A DNA stretch of 64,000 nt, from NCBI RefSeq assembly GCF_016735685.1, contig NZ_JAERRA010000002.1:372001-436000 (forward strand), in the 5' to 3' direction. The notes under the pieces are model-generated. The model ran no database searches. It worked only from the letters and a program-made list of their open reading frames with translations, and had not been told where the DNA came from. Source of the stretch: Piscinibacter lacus. Lineage in GTDB: Bacteria; Pseudomonadota; Gammaproteobacteria; Burkholderiales; Burkholderiaceae_C. This document shows positions 10,454 to 22,257 of this stretch, piece by piece. A program made the translations under genes and the position numbers. Position 1 is the stretch's first letter. Each line of letters starts with the position of its first letter.

Positions 10454-10942
10454 TCAGTCTTTGGACGCGCTGCCGTTCGACGAGACCTTGGTCCGCATCA
10501 GGCGGCCCTTTTCGCGCTCCCAGTCGCGGGTCTTCTCGGTCTCGCGCTTGTCGTGCTGGGCCTTGCCCTTGGCCAGGGCCACGGCGCACTTCACGCGGCC
10601 GGCCTTGTAGTACAGCTCCAGCGGGACGAGGGTGAAGCCCTTCTGCTCGACCTTGCCGATCAGGCGGCGGATCTCGTCCTTGTGCATCAGCAGCTTCTTG
10701 GTGCGGTCGGCCTGCGGATGCACATGGGTGGAGGCCGTGCGCAGCGGATTGATGCGGCAGCCGATCAGGAAGAGCTCGCCGTCCTTGATCACCACATAGC
10801 CATCGGTGAGCTGCACCTGGCCGGCGCGGATGGCCTTGACCTCCCAGCCCTCCAGCACCACCCCGGTCTCGTGAGACTCCTCGATCAGGTAGTTGAAGCG
10901 GGCTTTCTTGTTCTCGGCGATCTTGTTGCTTGCAGCGGCCAT
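10454..10942 (-). CDS. smpB: SsrA-binding protein SmpB
   Basis: Partner of tmRNA in trans-translation; it binds tmRNA and rescues stalled ribosomes. 162 residues, close to the usual 150-165, starting at the ATG at 10942 ([18 protein letters not shown]). Family blocks are visible: [39 protein letters not shown] and the basic C-terminal tail [19 protein letters not shown], which enters the mRNA path. It converges with the acyltransferase gene and is divergent from ratA across a 42-base shared promoter region. Confidence 0.97.
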   Translation of the reverse strand: MAAASNKIAENKKARFNYLIEESHETGVVLEGWEVKAIRAGQVQLTDGYVVIKDGELFLIGCRINPLRTASTHVHPQADRTKKLLMHKDEIRRLIGKVEQKGFTLVPLELYYKAGRVKCAVALAKGKAQHDKRETEKTRDWEREKGRLMRTKVSSNGSASKD

Positions 10943-10968
10943 CGTGACGGGCCCGGCAAGGGGCTCCC

Positions 10969-10985
10969 TAGAATCGGCCATTCTA
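10969..10985. promoter_or_regulatory. Overlapping divergent -10 boxes for ratA and smpB
   Basis: TAGAAT (10969-10974, plus) and its inverted copy (10980-10985, minus) form a 6-base-arm palindrome with a 5-base spacer. Each resembles a sigma-70 -10 box. For ratA the box ends ten bases before the ATG, so its mRNA would be nearly leaderless. No good -35 boxes were seen. Confidence 0.45.
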
Positions 10986-11461
10986 TGAAGCATGTCCGCA
11001 AGTCCGTCCTGCTTTGGTACTCGGCGCACGAGATGTACGCGCTGGTCACCGACGTCGAGGCCTATCCGCGCTTTCTGCCCTGGTGCGAGCGCGCCGAGAC
11101 CCTGAGCCGCCACGAGGACGGCGTGACCGCGCGCCTGCACCTCAACTACCACGGCGTGCGGCATGCCTTCAGCACCCGCAACACCCATGAGGCCGACCGC
11201 AGCCTGACCATGGCCCTGGTCGACGGGCCTTTCTCGGTGCTTGAAGGCCGCTGGGATTTCACGCCCCTGGGCACGCCGGCCTCGGCCGATGACCATGCGA
11301 TCGCGCCGCCGCCGAGCGCCTGCCGCATCGAGTTCGAGCTGCGCTATGCCTTCAGCAGCAAGGCGCTGGAACTGGTCGTCAGCCCGGTCTTCGACCGCAT
11401 CGCCGCGACCTTCGTCGAAGCCTTCGTGCAGCGGGCCGAGCAGGTCCATGGCCCCCGCTGA
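10985..11461 (+). CDS. ratA: RatA family START-like protein (coenzyme Q-binding COQ10-like)
   Basis: A 158-residue START-domain protein of the RatA/PasT/Coq10 family. Members have been linked both to ribosome association and to ubiquinone chaperoning, so the exact role is open. It begins [37 protein letters not shown], a near-perfect family N-terminus, and ends with the amphipathic helix [21 protein letters not shown]. The ATG at 10985 directly follows the divergent promoter. Its 3' end overlaps the start of the RnfH-like gene by 14 bases. The smpB/ratA/rnfH arrangement is widespread in proteobacteria. Confidence 0.93.
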   Translation: MKHVRKSVLLWYSAHEMYALVTDVEAYPRFLPWCERAETLSRHEDGVTARLHLNYHGVRHAFSTRNTHEADRSLTMALVDGPFSVLEGRWDFTPLGTPASADDHAIAPPPSACRIEFELRYAFSSKALELVVSPVFDRIAATFVEAFVQRAEQVHGPR

Positions 11462-11756
11462 GGCCGAGGCCCTGGCGATCGAGCTGGTCTGGAGCCCCCG
11501 GGCCGGCGAAGTGCAGCGCCTGCCCCTGCGCCTGCCGCCCGGCAGCACGGTGCGGCAGGCCCTACAGGCCGCCCGGCCGCTGGCGGCCGAGCTGCCCGGC
11601 GACCCCTCGGCCCTGGGCATCTGGGGCAAGGCCTGCGGGCTGGACCAGGCCCTGCAGGCCGGCGACCGGCTGGAGCTTTACCGCCCGCTGCGCGTCGACC
11701 CCAAGGAAGCCCGCCGCCAGCGCTTCCGCGCCCAGGGCAAGCGCCGCCGCGGCTGA
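11448..11756 (+). CDS. RnfH family ubiquitin-fold protein
   Basis: A 102-residue protein of the RnfH/PasI family, a ubiquitin-like beta-grasp fold. It is seen from [67 protein letters not shown] and the basic tail QGKRRRG. In E. coli the homologue is paired with RatA. The toxin-antitoxin interpretation of that pair is disputed, so only family membership is claimed. The ATG at 11448 lies inside the ratA coding end, implying coupled translation. Confidence 0.9.
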   Translation: MAPAEAEALAIELVWSPRAGEVQRLPLRLPPGSTVRQALQAARPLAAELPGDPSALGIWGKACGLDQALQAGDRLELYRPLRVDPKEARRQRFRAQGKRRRG

Positions 11757-11791
11757 GCCCGCGACCCGCCCGGGGCCGCAGCCGGACTTTC

Positions 11792-11797
11792 TATAAT
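11792..11797 (+). promoter_or_regulatory. guaB -10 box
   Basis: A perfect TATAAT followed by a run of seven T residues in otherwise GC-rich sequence, 26 bases before the guaB ATG. A GGAG ribosome site lies in between. The -35 region is not recognisable, so the promoter may need an activator. Confidence 0.6.
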
Positions 11798-11822
11798 CTT
11801 TTTTTGGGTCCGGAGTTTCCCC

Positions 11823-13295
11823 ATGCGCCTACTCGGCAAAGCGCTCACCTTCGACGATGTGTTGCTGGTGCCCGCCTTCTCCCAGGTCCTGCCGCGCGAT
11901 GCCTCGCTCGCGACCAAGCTGACCCGCAACATCGCGCTGAACCTGCCGCTGGTCTCGGCGGCCATGGACACGGTGACCGAAGCCCGCCTCGCGATCGCGA
12001 TCGCGCAGGAAGGCGGCATCGGCATCGTCCACAAGAACCTCAGCCCCAAGCAACAGGCGGCCGAGGTGCTGCGCGTCAAGCGCTATGAATCCGGCCTGCT
12101 GCGCGACCCCATCACCATCGCCCCCGGCGTGCGCGTGCGGGATGTGATCGAGCTTTCGCGCCAGCACGGCATCTCGGGCTTCCCCATCGTCGAGAACGGC
12201 CGGGTGGTCGGCATCGTCACCGGCCGCGACCTGCGCTTCGAGACCCGCCTCGATGCCCCGGTGCGCGAGATCATGACCCCCCGCGAGCGCCTGATCACCG
12301 TCAAGGAAGGCGCCTCGCTGGCCGAGGCCAAGGCCCTGATGCACCAGCACAAGCTGGAGCGCGTGCTGGTGCTGAACGAGGCCTCCGAGCTGCGCGGCCT
12401 GTTCACGGTGAAGGACATCACCAAGCAGACCAGCTTCCCGAATGCCGCGCGCGATGCGCAGGGCAAGCTGCGCGTGGGCGCCGCCGTCGGCGTGGGCGAA
12501 GGCACCGAGGAGCGCGTCGAGCTGCTCGTCAAGGCCGGCGTCGATGCCATCGTGGTGGACACCGCACACGGCCACAGCAAGGGCGTGATCGACCGCGTGC
12601 GCTGGGTCAAGCAGACCTATCCGCAGGTCGATGTGATCGGCGGCAACATCGCCACCGGCGCCGCGGCGCTGGCCCTGGTGGAGGTGGGTGCGGACGGCGT
12701 GAAGGTCGGCATCGGCCCGGGCTCGATCTGCACCACCCGCATCGTCGCGGGCGTCGGCGTGCCGCAGATCACCGCCATCGACAACGTGGCCACCGCGCTC
12801 AAGGGCTCGGGCGTGCCGCTGATTGCCGACGGCGGCATCCGCTACTCGGGCGACATCGCCAAGGCCATCGCCGCCGGCGCGCACAGCGTGATGATGGGCG
12901 GCATGTTCGCCGGCACCGAAGAGGCGCCGGGCGAGATCGTGCTGTTCCAGGGCCGCAGCTACAAGAGCTACCGCGGCATGGGCTCCATCGGCGCGATGAA
13001 GGCCGGTTCGGCCGACCGCTACTTCCAGGAAACCGACGGCAACAGCAACCCGAATGCGGACAAGCTGGTGCCCGAGGGCATCGAAGGCCGCGTGCCCTAC
13101 AAGGGCTCGATGCTGGGCATCGTCCACCAGATGGCCGGCGGCCTGCGCGCCTCGCTGGGCTACTGCGGCTGCGCCAGCATCGAAGCCATGCGCGAGGAAG
13201 CCGCCTTCGTCGAGATCACCTCGGCGGGCATGCGCGAGAGCCATGTCCACGATGTGCAGATCACCAAGGAAGCGCCCAACTACCGCATGGAGTGA
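11823..13295 (+). CDS. guaB: Inosine-5'-monophosphate dehydrogenase
   Basis: This enzyme oxidises IMP to XMP with NAD, the committed step of guanine nucleotide synthesis. 490 residues, the standard bacterial length. It shows the N-terminal [16 protein letters not shown] block, two CBS domains (about residues 95-205), the active-site loop [18 protein letters not shown] with the catalytic Cys, and the flap [10 protein letters not shown]. guaA lies 1.4 kb downstream with one MFS gene between, so the guanine pathway is locally clustered. It has its own TATAAT promoter. Confidence 0.98.
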   Translation: MRLLGKALTFDDVLLVPAFSQVLPRDASLATKLTRNIALNLPLVSAAMDTVTEARLAIAIAQEGGIGIVHKNLSPKQQAAEVLRVKRYESGLLRDPITIAPGVRVRDVIELSRQHGISGFPIVENGRVVGIVTGRDLRFETRLDAPVREIMTPRERLITVKEGASLAEAKALMHQHKLERVLVLNEASELRGLFTVKDITKQTSFPNAARDAQGKLRVGAAVGVGEGTEERVELLVKAGVDAIVVDTAHGHSKGVIDRVRWVKQTYPQVDVIGGNIATGAAALALVEVGADGVKVGIGPGSICTTRIVAGVGVPQITAIDNVATALKGSGVPLIADGGIRYSGDIAKAIAAGAHSVMMGGMFAGTEEAPGEIVLFQGRSYKSYRGMGSIGAMKAGSADRYFQETDGNSNPNADKLVPEGIEGRVPYKGSMLGIVHQMAGGLRASLGYCGCASIEAMREEAAFVEITSAGMRESHVHDVQITKEAPNYRME

Positions 13296-13320
13296 GCCGG
13301 CACCTGCCGCCCTCGCAACC

Positions 13321-13340
13321 CGCCCGGCCCCGGCCGGGCG
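13321..13340 (+). terminator. GC-rich hairpin after guaB
   Basis: Nine-base arms CGCCCGGCC and GGCCGGGCG around a two-base loop, 25 bases after the guaB stop. Only a weak T-rich tail (GTCGTTTC) follows, so this may be a weak terminator or just GC-rich folding. Confidence 0.35.
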
Positions 13341-13386
13341 GCGTCGTTTCAAGGCCCCCTCGTCCGCCCCTTCCGAGCCTCGTCCC

Positions 13387-14634
<1,248 letters not shown>

Positions 14635-14668
14635 ACCCCTTCCCCGATCCACCCGCCGGCCCGACGCC

Positions 14669-16276
<1,608 letters not shown>

Positions 16277-16287
16277 GGCGGGGGCCC

Positions 16288-17133
16288 TCAGCGGGGCGAG
16301 GCCAGGAAGGTGGCGGCGGACAGGCTACAGGTTTGACCGATGGCGCCCGGCAGGGTGTAAAGCTTGGGCGCGCGCTGGAAGTTGAAGAGGCGATAGACCT
16401 GATAAAGCTCGGCCTGGCGCGCCGAGGTGTTCACTTCATTGCGGCTGACGAAGAAGGGCGTCTCGGCACCGTACTTCGTCGTCTTGACCTCGATCAGCCG
16501 CTCGGCGCCGCTGGCTTCGAAAGACAGGATGTCGTAGCCCTCGTGGTCGCCTCGAACCTTTGCGGTGTGCTCGATGGCTGCTGCGAGCCGCTCCTGTCCA
16601 CTGTGGATGAGTCGCGCACGCTCGTCATTCAGCACGAACAGTTCGCCTGCTGCACCAAGTGAGCGGTTGCGGGCCTCGCGCTCGACGTAGTTGGTCGTCA
16701 GACGCAGCGGTGGCGGTACCGCCTCCCGAACAGAGCGCGTGTCGGCGGAGCGTCGGGGCGCTGACGCCAGCACGGCGAGGATGTCTTCGACCTCGGGAAC
16801 GACGATGGGTCGATCGGCGTCGTCGGCCGCCACTGCCTGCAGTTGCGAGGCCTGAGACAGCTCCTCTCCCAGCACATCGATAAGCAGACCCTGGTAGTTC
16901 GACCGGGGCTTGTACCCTGGGATGTAGGGAAAGCCGGCATCGAGCAGTGTCGCGCTGATGTTCGCGTGCTTGAACTCGATCGAGGCGTGCGATCGCCCTT
17001 CAAGTCGATCTGCCAGCGCGCGGCGGTGCGCGGTCTTGCTGTAGGCGGTACCAGCCAGTTCGGACGCCAACATCGACAGATAGTCTCTGACGATGAGCTC
17101 GACTTCAATCCTTGACCAATCCGTCCCGGCCAT
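16288..17133 (-). CDS. DUF3883 domain-containing protein (PD-(D/E)XK-like)
   Basis: A 281-residue protein with two parts. An N-terminal domain (about 1-90) contains WSRIEVELIVRDYLSML and SIEFKHANISATLLDAGFPYIPGYKPRSNY, a module often joined to nuclease-like domains. A C-terminal DUF3883 domain (about 155-260) has candidate catalytic residues E164, D201, E215 and K217 in GYDILSF and LIEVKTTKYG, followed by PFFVSRNEV. DUF3883 is related to restriction-type nuclease folds and is often found in defence loci. Base composition is visibly lower in GC than the neighbours, and the gene abuts the 3' end of guaA, so horizontal gain is likely. A defence role is inferred. Confidence 0.8.
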   Translation of the reverse strand: MAGTDWSRIEVELIVRDYLSMLASELAGTAYSKTAHRRALADRLEGRSHASIEFKHANISATLLDAGFPYIPGYKPRSNYQGLLIDVLGEELSQASQLQAVAADDADRPIVVPEVEDILAVLASAPRRSADTRSVREAVPPPLRLTTNYVEREARNRSLGAAGELFVLNDERARLIHSGQERLAAAIEHTAKVRGDHEGYDILSFEASGAERLIEVKTTKYGAETPFFVSRNEVNTSARQAELYQVYRLFNFQRAPKLYTLPGAIGQTCSLSAATFLASPR

Positions 17134-17178
17134 GCGCCACGCTCTCTTGTCCTTGACGCGGAGAGCATAGGTCAGCGC

Positions 17179-17200
17179 CCGCCCCCGAGTTCAGGGGCGG
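17179..17200 (-). terminator. Hairpin downstream of cheB
   Basis: Seven-base GC arms (17179-17185 and 17194-17200) lie just past the cheB stop on the transcribed strand. No T-run follows, so termination is only possible rather than shown. Confidence 0.3.
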
Positions 17201-17208
17201 TGCAAGCC

Positions 17209-18297
17209 TCAAACCCGGTTGATCGACAAGCCCGCCGTGCTGCGCAACTGCTCGGTCAGCGCCTCGGCGATCTGGCCCAGCGGCAGCACGGCATGGGCCG
17301 CGCCGGCGGCGATGGCCTCGCGCGGCATGCCGAAGACGACGCAGCTCGCTTCGTCCTGGCAGACGTTCCAGCTGCCGGCCTCGCGCATGGCGCGCATGGC
17401 GCGGGCGCCGTCGGCGCCCATGCCGGTCAGCATCACGCCCAGGGCATTGGGGCCGACGACGCGGGCGGCGCTGTGGAACAGCACGTCGACGCTGGGCTTG
17501 TGGCGGTTGACGGGCTCGCCGTCGTGCACGCGGGCGATGTAGTTGGCGCCGCTGCGCTCCACGCTGAGGTGCAGGCCGCCCGGGGCGATGTAGGCATGGC
17601 CGGGCAGCACGCGCTGGCCGTCCTCGGCCTCGGCCACACGGATGCGACACAGGCTGTCCAGGCGCCGGGCGTAGCTGGTGGTGAAGCCCGGCGGCATGTG
17701 CTGGGTGATCATGACGGCGGGGAAGTCGGCCGGCAGGCGGGTCAGCACCTCGCGGGTGGCTTCGGTGCCGCCGGTGGAGGCGCCGAGGAAGACGATCTTC
17801 TCGGTCGACAGCCGGCCCATGGGCCGCGCCGCGGCGGCCGGGGCCGCGGGGGCCGGTGCGGCCACGGCGGGCAGCGGCAGCGGGGCCTTGCGGATCTGGG
17901 CGCGGGCGGCGGCGCGGATCTTTTCGCTGATGTCGGCGCCCAGCTGGCGCAGGCCGTCGGCCACACCGATCTTGGGTTTGGCGACGAAGTCGACCGCGCC
18001 CAGCTCCAGCGCGCGCAGCGTGGTCTCGGCGCCGCGGGCGGTGAGGGTGGAGACCATCACCACCGGCATGGGCCGCAGCCGCATCAGGCGGGCCAGGAAG
18101 TCCAGGCCGTCCATCTTGGGCATCTCGACGTCGAGGGTGATCACGTCGGGGGCCAGGCTGCGGATCATCTCGCGCGCGACCAGCGGGTCGGCCGCGGCGC
18201 CGACGCAGCGCATGTCGGGCTGGCGGTTGATGATCTCGGTGAGCAGGCTGCGGACCAGGGCGGAATCGTCGACGACGACGACACGGATGGGGTTCAT
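17209..18297 (-). CDS. cheB: Chemotaxis protein-glutamate methylesterase/deamidase CheB
   Basis: Removes methyl groups from, and deamidates, chemoreceptors during adaptation. 362 residues: a receiver domain with phospho-acceptor D56 ([13 protein letters not shown]), an Ala/Pro-rich linker, and a C-terminal methylesterase domain with catalytic Ser in [10 protein letters not shown], His in [14 protein letters not shown] and Asp in [10 protein letters not shown]. The ATG at 18297 is set by the receiver start [12 protein letters not shown]. It is last in the leftward cheR-cheD-cheB unit, 23 bases after cheD. Confidence 0.97.
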   Translation of the reverse strand: MNPIRVVVVDDSALVRSLLTEIINRQPDMRCVGAAADPLVAREMIRSLAPDVITLDVEMPKMDGLDFLARLMRLRPMPVVMVSTLTARGAETTLRALELGAVDFVAKPKIGVADGLRQLGADISEKIRAAARAQIRKAPLPLPAVAAPAPAAPAAAARPMGRLSTEKIVFLGASTGGTEATREVLTRLPADFPAVMITQHMPPGFTTSYARRLDSLCRIRVAEAEDGQRVLPGHAYIAPGGLHLSVERSGANYIARVHDGEPVNRHKPSVDVLFHSAARVVGPNALGVMLTGMGADGARAMRAMREAGSWNVCQDEASCVVFGMPREAIAAGAAHAVLPLGQIAEALTEQLRSTAGLSINRV

Positions 18298-18320
18298 GCG
18301 GGGTCTCCTCGTCCGCGGGC

Positions 18321-18992
18321 TCAGAACAGGTCGATCGAGCCGGCGGCGCTGGCGGCCGGCACCGGGGCCTTGGCGGCGGCGCGTTCCTGGGCCAGCAGGT
18401 CGGGCGCGGCGGTGGCGGCCAGGCGCTTGACCATGGCGCGTCCGCTGGCCGGGAAGAAGGCCACCTTGCGCGGGTAGATGTCGAGCACGTCCTGGCTGAT
18501 CACGGGGATGCGCTCGGTCTTGAGGTAATCGAGCACGAAGCGGGTGTTGCGCTCGCCGACGTTCATCGTCGTCATGCCGCCCAGCACGGCGCCGCCGCCG
18601 AAGACCTTGGCCTCCAGCGAGAGGCGCGAGGCGCCGCGCTTGAGCATTTCGTTGATCAGCAGCTCCATGGCGAAGCTGCCGTAGCGGCCGCCGTCCATGC
18701 CGGCGCCCACGCCGTTCTGCTCGGGCAGCATGAAGTGGTTCATGCCGCCGATGCGGCGCTCGCGGTCCCACAGGCAGGCGGCGATGCAGGAGCCCAGGGT
18801 GGTGACGATGAGGATGTCCTCGTCGTAGACGAAGTACTCGCCGGGCAGCACCTTCACGGCCTCGATGCGGAAGTGCGCGTCGTAGAAGAAGAAGCCGGCC
18901 TGGCCGGGCTTGCGCGGCAGGGCCTTGAGGCGCTGCAGGCGCTCGTCGGAGCGGCCGGTCGGCGGGGGGGCGGTGGCAGCGGCCAGGCTCAT
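18321..18992 (-). CDS. cheD: Chemoreceptor glutamine deamidase CheD
   Basis: Deamidates specific receptor glutamines and links receptor state to adaptation. 223 residues with the core motifs [27 protein letters not shown] (catalytic Cys and His), KVFGGGAVL and [26 protein letters not shown]. The C-terminus carries about 30 extra Ala-rich residues. It lies between cheR (35-base gap) and cheB (23-base gap), the usual betaproteobacterial order. Confidence 0.96.
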   Translation of the reverse strand: MSLAAATAPPPTGRSDERLQRLKALPRKPGQAGFFFYDAHFRIEAVKVLPGEYFVYDEDILIVTTLGSCIAACLWDRERRIGGMNHFMLPEQNGVGAGMDGGRYGSFAMELLINEMLKRGASRLSLEAKVFGGGAVLGGMTTMNVGERNTRFVLDYLKTERIPVISQDVLDIYPRKVAFFPASGRAMVKRLAATAAPDLLAQERAAAKAPVPAASAAGSIDLF

Positions 18993-19027
18993 CGGGGGGG
19001 TCCGTTCATCGCAGGGGCGGTGGGGCT

Positions 19028-19885
19028 TCAGCCGTCCACCCGGTCGTAGATGGTCTTGCCGCGCAGGCGGAAGAGGTCGCGCGAATCGCCGAAGTTCTCG
19101 GAATGGCCGGCGAACAGCAGGCCGCCCGGCTTGAGCACGCGGTGGATGCCTTCGAGCACGCGGCGCTGGGTGGGCGCGTCGAAATAGATCATCACGTTGC
19201 GGCAGAAGACGACGTCGAAGGGCTCGCCCAGCGACCAGGCGCTGCTCATCAGGTTGAAGGGGCGGAAGTCGATCAGCCGCGCCAGCTCGGGCTTGATGCG
19301 GATGCGGCCGGCGTTGGCGCCGGTGCCGCGCAGGAAGTGGCGCGCGCGCCGCTCGGGGCTGAGGCCGCGGGCCTCATGCTCGTAGACGCCGCGCTGGCCG
19401 GTGGCCAGCACGCGGGTGTCGATGTCGGTGGCCAGGATGCGGCCGCCGGTGCCGGGGCCCAGGGTCTCGACCAGGGTCATGGCCAGCGAATAGGGCTCCT
19501 CGCCGGTCGAGGCCGCCGCGCACCACAGGCGCGGCGTGCCGCGCAGCGCGCGCAGGCGCTCGGCAAGCACGGGGAAGTGGTGTTCCTCGCGGAAGAAGGC
19601 GGTCAGGTTGGTCGTCAGGGCATTGACGAAGGCCTGCCACTCGTCCTCGGCGGCCGGGCCGCTGGCCTGCTCCAGCCACAGCAGGTAGTCGGCGAAGCTG
19701 TCGTGGCCGGTGTCGCGCAAGCGGCGCGAGAGGCGGCTGTAGACCATGGCCTGCTTGCTCTCGGCCAGGCTGATGCCGGCGCGGGCGTAGATCAGGCGGC
19801 GCACGCGCTCGAAATCGGCCGGCGCGAAGACGAACTCCCGCTCGGCGGGATGCGGCGGTTCGCGAACGCTCAGGTCTAGGCTCAT
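19028..19885 (-). CDS. cheR: Chemotaxis protein-glutamate O-methyltransferase CheR
   Basis: A SAM-dependent methyltransferase that methylates chemoreceptor glutamates. 285 residues: an N-terminal helical CheR domain (FERVRRLIYARAGISLAESKQAMVYSRLSRRLR) and a C-terminal Rossmann domain with LWCAAASTGEEPYSLAMTL, FDVVFCRNVMIYFD and LFAGHSEN. It is the first gene of the che unit and lies about 40 bases downstream of a strong FliA-like -10 box. The kinase, coupling and receptor genes are not in the window. Confidence 0.97.
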   Translation of the reverse strand: MSLDLSVREPPHPAEREFVFAPADFERVRRLIYARAGISLAESKQAMVYSRLSRRLRDTGHDSFADYLLWLEQASGPAAEDEWQAFVNALTTNLTAFFREEHHFPVLAERLRALRGTPRLWCAAASTGEEPYSLAMTLVETLGPGTGGRILATDIDTRVLATGQRGVYEHEARGLSPERRARHFLRGTGANAGRIRIKPELARLIDFRPFNLMSSAWSLGEPFDVVFCRNVMIYFDAPTQRRVLEGIHRVLKPGGLLFAGHSENFGDSRDLFRLRGKTIYDRVDG

Positions 19886-19927
19886 CGGGCGGGTCCAGGG
19901 CAGGCCGAGGGAGACGGCATCGCCCTC

Positions 19928-19955
19928 TTATCGGCAGCCAGTCTGTCCGGCTTGA
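19928..19955 (-). promoter_or_regulatory. FliA (sigma-28) type promoter for cheRDB
   Basis: On the minus strand, TCAAG (19951-19955) and a perfect GCCGATAA (19928-19935) are separated by 15 bases. This is close to the TCAAG/TAAA - GCCGATAA architecture of flagellar sigma factor promoters. Predicted start of transcription is about 35 bases before the cheR ATG. Confidence 0.65.
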
Positions 19956-20115
19956 TGGCTGCGGCAGGCCGGGAACTGCGGGGTGGCGCCGGGCCAGATT
20001 GGCCGATGCGGCGGGGCGGCCGGTCCTAGACTGGCTGCGGGATCCGGCCGGGCCGGCGCCCCGGGACGGGCCATGGCCCGGCCGCCCCCCTGCCCCTTCA
20101 AGCCCCGCCTTCCCC

Positions 20116-20895
20116 TTGGCCGACACCCCCCCGCCCGCCGATGCGCCGCGCGCCCTGCACCTGGCCCATGCCCTGGCCCTGTTGCAGCGTGCGGGCATTG
20201 CGCTGCCCGAGCCGGCCACGGCGGGCGAGATCGCCTGGCTGCAAGCCCTGGTCGACGGCCTGTGCGAGCTGTCGAGCCGCGATGCGCTGACCGGCGCGCT
20301 CAACCGCCGCAGCTTCGAGCTGGCGCTGGACCGCGAGCTGGACCGCGTGGCGCGCAGCGGGGAATCGGCCCTGCTGCTGCTGCTGGACCTGGACCACTTC
20401 AAGCGCGTGAACGACCTGCACGGCCATCCGGTCGGCGACCGCGTGCTGCAAACCGTCGCCCAGACCCTGCAACAGGCGGTGCGGCCGATGGATACGGTGG
20501 CGCGCATCGGCGGCGAGGAGTTCGCCCTGATCCTGCCGAACTGCCCGCCGGCCTTCGGCGAGACGGTGGCCGAGCGGGTGCGTGCCCGCCTGGCCGGCCG
20601 CAGCCTGCCGCTGCCCGGTGGCGGCCATTTGCGCATCACCGTCAGCGTCGGCGGCGCCTATGCGCCGGCCTGGGTGCGCTCGGCCGCGCGCTACTGGCTG
20701 GCGCGGGCCGATGCCCAGCTCTACCGCGCCAAGGCCGAGGGCCGCAACCGAAGCTGCTTCGAGCCGACCGACTTGCAGCCGGCGCTGACGCGGGTGAGCG
20801 CCGACGAGCGGGCGCTGCTCTTCGGCACGCCCCCGCCGCCCGCGGCGCGCGACGCGCCCGAGGTGCCCGGCGGGCCGCCGGAAGCCTCCGACTGA
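20116..20895 (+). CDS. GGDEF domain diguanylate cyclase
   Basis: Synthesises cyclic di-GMP. The TTG at 20116 gives 259 residues beginning MADTPPPADAPRAL; another TTG at 19999 would add 39 Pro/Gly-rich residues, and no in-frame ATG exists. The GGDEF domain shows DALTGALNRRSFE, LLLDLDHFKRVND and the active-site variant GGEEF. An RxxD inhibitory site (RPMD) lies five residues before it, so product inhibition is expected. The N-terminal part is helical with no recognisable sensor domain. It is followed by flhG, suggesting a motility-linked role. Confidence 0.88.
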   Translation: MADTPPPADAPRALHLAHALALLQRAGIALPEPATAGEIAWLQALVDGLCELSSRDALTGALNRRSFELALDRELDRVARSGESALLLLLDLDHFKRVNDLHGHPVGDRVLQTVAQTLQQAVRPMDTVARIGGEEFALILPNCPPAFGETVAERVRARLAGRSLPLPGGGHLRITVSVGGAYAPAWVRSAARYWLARADAQLYRAKAEGRNRSCFEPTDLQPALTRVSADERALLFGTPPPPAARDAPEVPGGPPEASD

Positions 20896-20941
20896 TCGCC
20901 CCCCTCCCCCACCCCCTGACGCCCGAATCCACCTGCCCACC

Positions 20942-21787
20942 ATGCCTGCCGTGCCGACCGACCTTGCCCGCCCCGCCGATGCGCCGACGGAGGGTCCGAC
21001 CGCGCGCTTCGCCGAGCTGGGGCCGGGACGGCCGGCCCGCGTGATCGCAGTCACCAGCGGCAAGGGCGGCGTGGGCAAGACCTTCATCAGCGCCAACCTG
21101 GCCGCCGCGCTCAGCCGCCGCGGCCTGCGGGTGCTGGTGCTGGACGCCGACCTGGGCCTGGCCAACCTCGACGTGGTGCTGAACCTTGCGCCGCAGCGCA
21201 CGCTGCACGATGTCTTCACCGGCGGCAGCAGCCTGGTCGAGGCCCTGCTGCCCGCGCCCGGCGGCTTCACCGTGCTGCTGGCCGGCTCGGGCCTGGTCGA
21301 GTACTCGCGGCTGACGCCGGACCTGCGCGAGCAGCTCTTCGGCGTGATCGAGCAGGTGCGGCCGATGTTCGACGTGGTGCTGCTCGACACCGGGGCGGGC
21401 ATCTCGGACGTGGTGCTCTACACCGTCTCGCTGGCCGACGAGGTGCTGGTGGTCGCCACGCCCGAGCCGACCGCGCTGACCGATGCCTACGCGACGATCA
21501 AGGTGCTGGCCCACCAGCAGCAGCGCGAGCGCCTGGGCCTGGTCGTCAACCAGGTCGCGCGCAGCGGCGACGGGCGCGGCATCGCCGCGCAGTTGCAGGC
21601 CGTGGTCGACCGCTATGTGCTGCCGCTGACCGGCCATCCGGTGCGGCTGCAACTGCTGGGCGACCTGCCCGCCGACCCGGCGGTGCGCGAGGCGGTGCAG
21701 CGCCGCGAGCTGCTGATCGAGCGCCTGCCGGGCTGCCCGGCCGCGCAGGCCTTTGCGCCGCTGGCGCGGCGCCTGGCGCCCGACTGA
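20942..21787 (+). CDS. flhG: Flagellar number regulator FlhG/FleN (MinD/ParA-like ATPase)
   Basis: A 281-residue MinD-superfamily ATPase with the deviant Walker A SGKGGVGKT, the switch region LVLDADLGLANLDVVLNL and DVVLLDTGAGISDVVL. The GLANLDVVLNL block and the absence of a MinD membrane-targeting tail fit FlhG/FleN, which limits flagellar number with FlhF. No flhF or fliA is adjacent; instead it follows a diguanylate cyclase by 46 bases. A generic MinD-like ParA protein is the alternative. Confidence 0.82.
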   Translation: MPAVPTDLARPADAPTEGPTARFAELGPGRPARVIAVTSGKGGVGKTFISANLAAALSRRGLRVLVLDADLGLANLDVVLNLAPQRTLHDVFTGGSSLVEALLPAPGGFTVLLAGSGLVEYSRLTPDLREQLFGVIEQVRPMFDVVLLDTGAGISDVVLYTVSLADEVLVVATPEPTALTDAYATIKVLAHQQQRERLGLVVNQVARSGDGRGIAAQLQAVVDRYVLPLTGHPVRLQLLGDLPADPAVREAVQRRELLIERLPGCPAAQAFAPLARRLAPD

Positions 21788-21825
21788 GGCGGCCGGCCGC
21801 GCGGGGCTGGGCGACACTCCCGCCC

Positions 21826-22242
21826 ATGCTGCCTAACCACGACGACCGCCCGCTGCACCAGCACACCGCCTTCGAGCTGCTCGGCGGCGAGACCCCCGTG
21901 CGCCTGCTGGTGGACCGCTTCTACGACCTGATGGACCTGGAGCCGGACTACGCCGCGCTGCGCGCGGTGCACCCGCCGACGCTGGAGAGCGCGCGCGACA
22001 AGCTGTTCTGGTTCCTCTGCGGCTGGCTGGGCGGGCCGGACCTGTATGTGCAGCGCTTCGGCCATCCGCGCCTGCGGGCGCGCCACCTGCCCTACCCCAT
22101 CGGCATCCGCGAACGCGACCAGTGGCTGGCCTGCATGGCCCAGGCCATGCGCGACTGCGAGGTGCCCGAACCGCTGCAACCGCGCCTGGCCCAGGCCTTT
22201 GCGCAGACGGCGGACTGGATGCGCAACGTCGGCGGCGCCTGA
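21826..22242 (+). CDS. Group II truncated haemoglobin
   Basis: A 138-residue haem protein of the GlbO/trHbII class, probably for oxygen or NO chemistry. It shows the N-terminal FELLGGETPVRLLVDRFYDLMD, the CD region KLFWFLCGWLGGPDLYVQRFGHPRLRARH with the likely proximal His, and the conserved Trp G8 in RDQWLACMAQAM. It starts 38 bases after flhG in the same direction. Its place beside motility genes hints at aerotaxis or NO protection, but this is only context. Confidence 0.92.
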   Translation: MLPNHDDRPLHQHTAFELLGGETPVRLLVDRFYDLMDLEPDYAALRAVHPPTLESARDKLFWFLCGWLGGPDLYVQRFGHPRLRARHLPYPIGIRERDQWLACMAQAMRDCEVPEPLQPRLAQAFAQTADWMRNVGGA

Positions 22243-22257
22243 GCCGCGGCCGGCCGC

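Noticed and set aside
11448..11756. RatA/RnfH as a proven toxin-antitoxin pair
   Set aside because: Both families are present, but conserved housekeeping-like linkage to smpB and disputed toxicity in other species do not support calling it a TA module.
19991..20010. Sigma-54 or second FliA promoter for the diguanylate cyclase
   Set aside because: GCCGATGC is present but there is no matching -35 element, and the GG/GC spacing needed for sigma-54 is not met.
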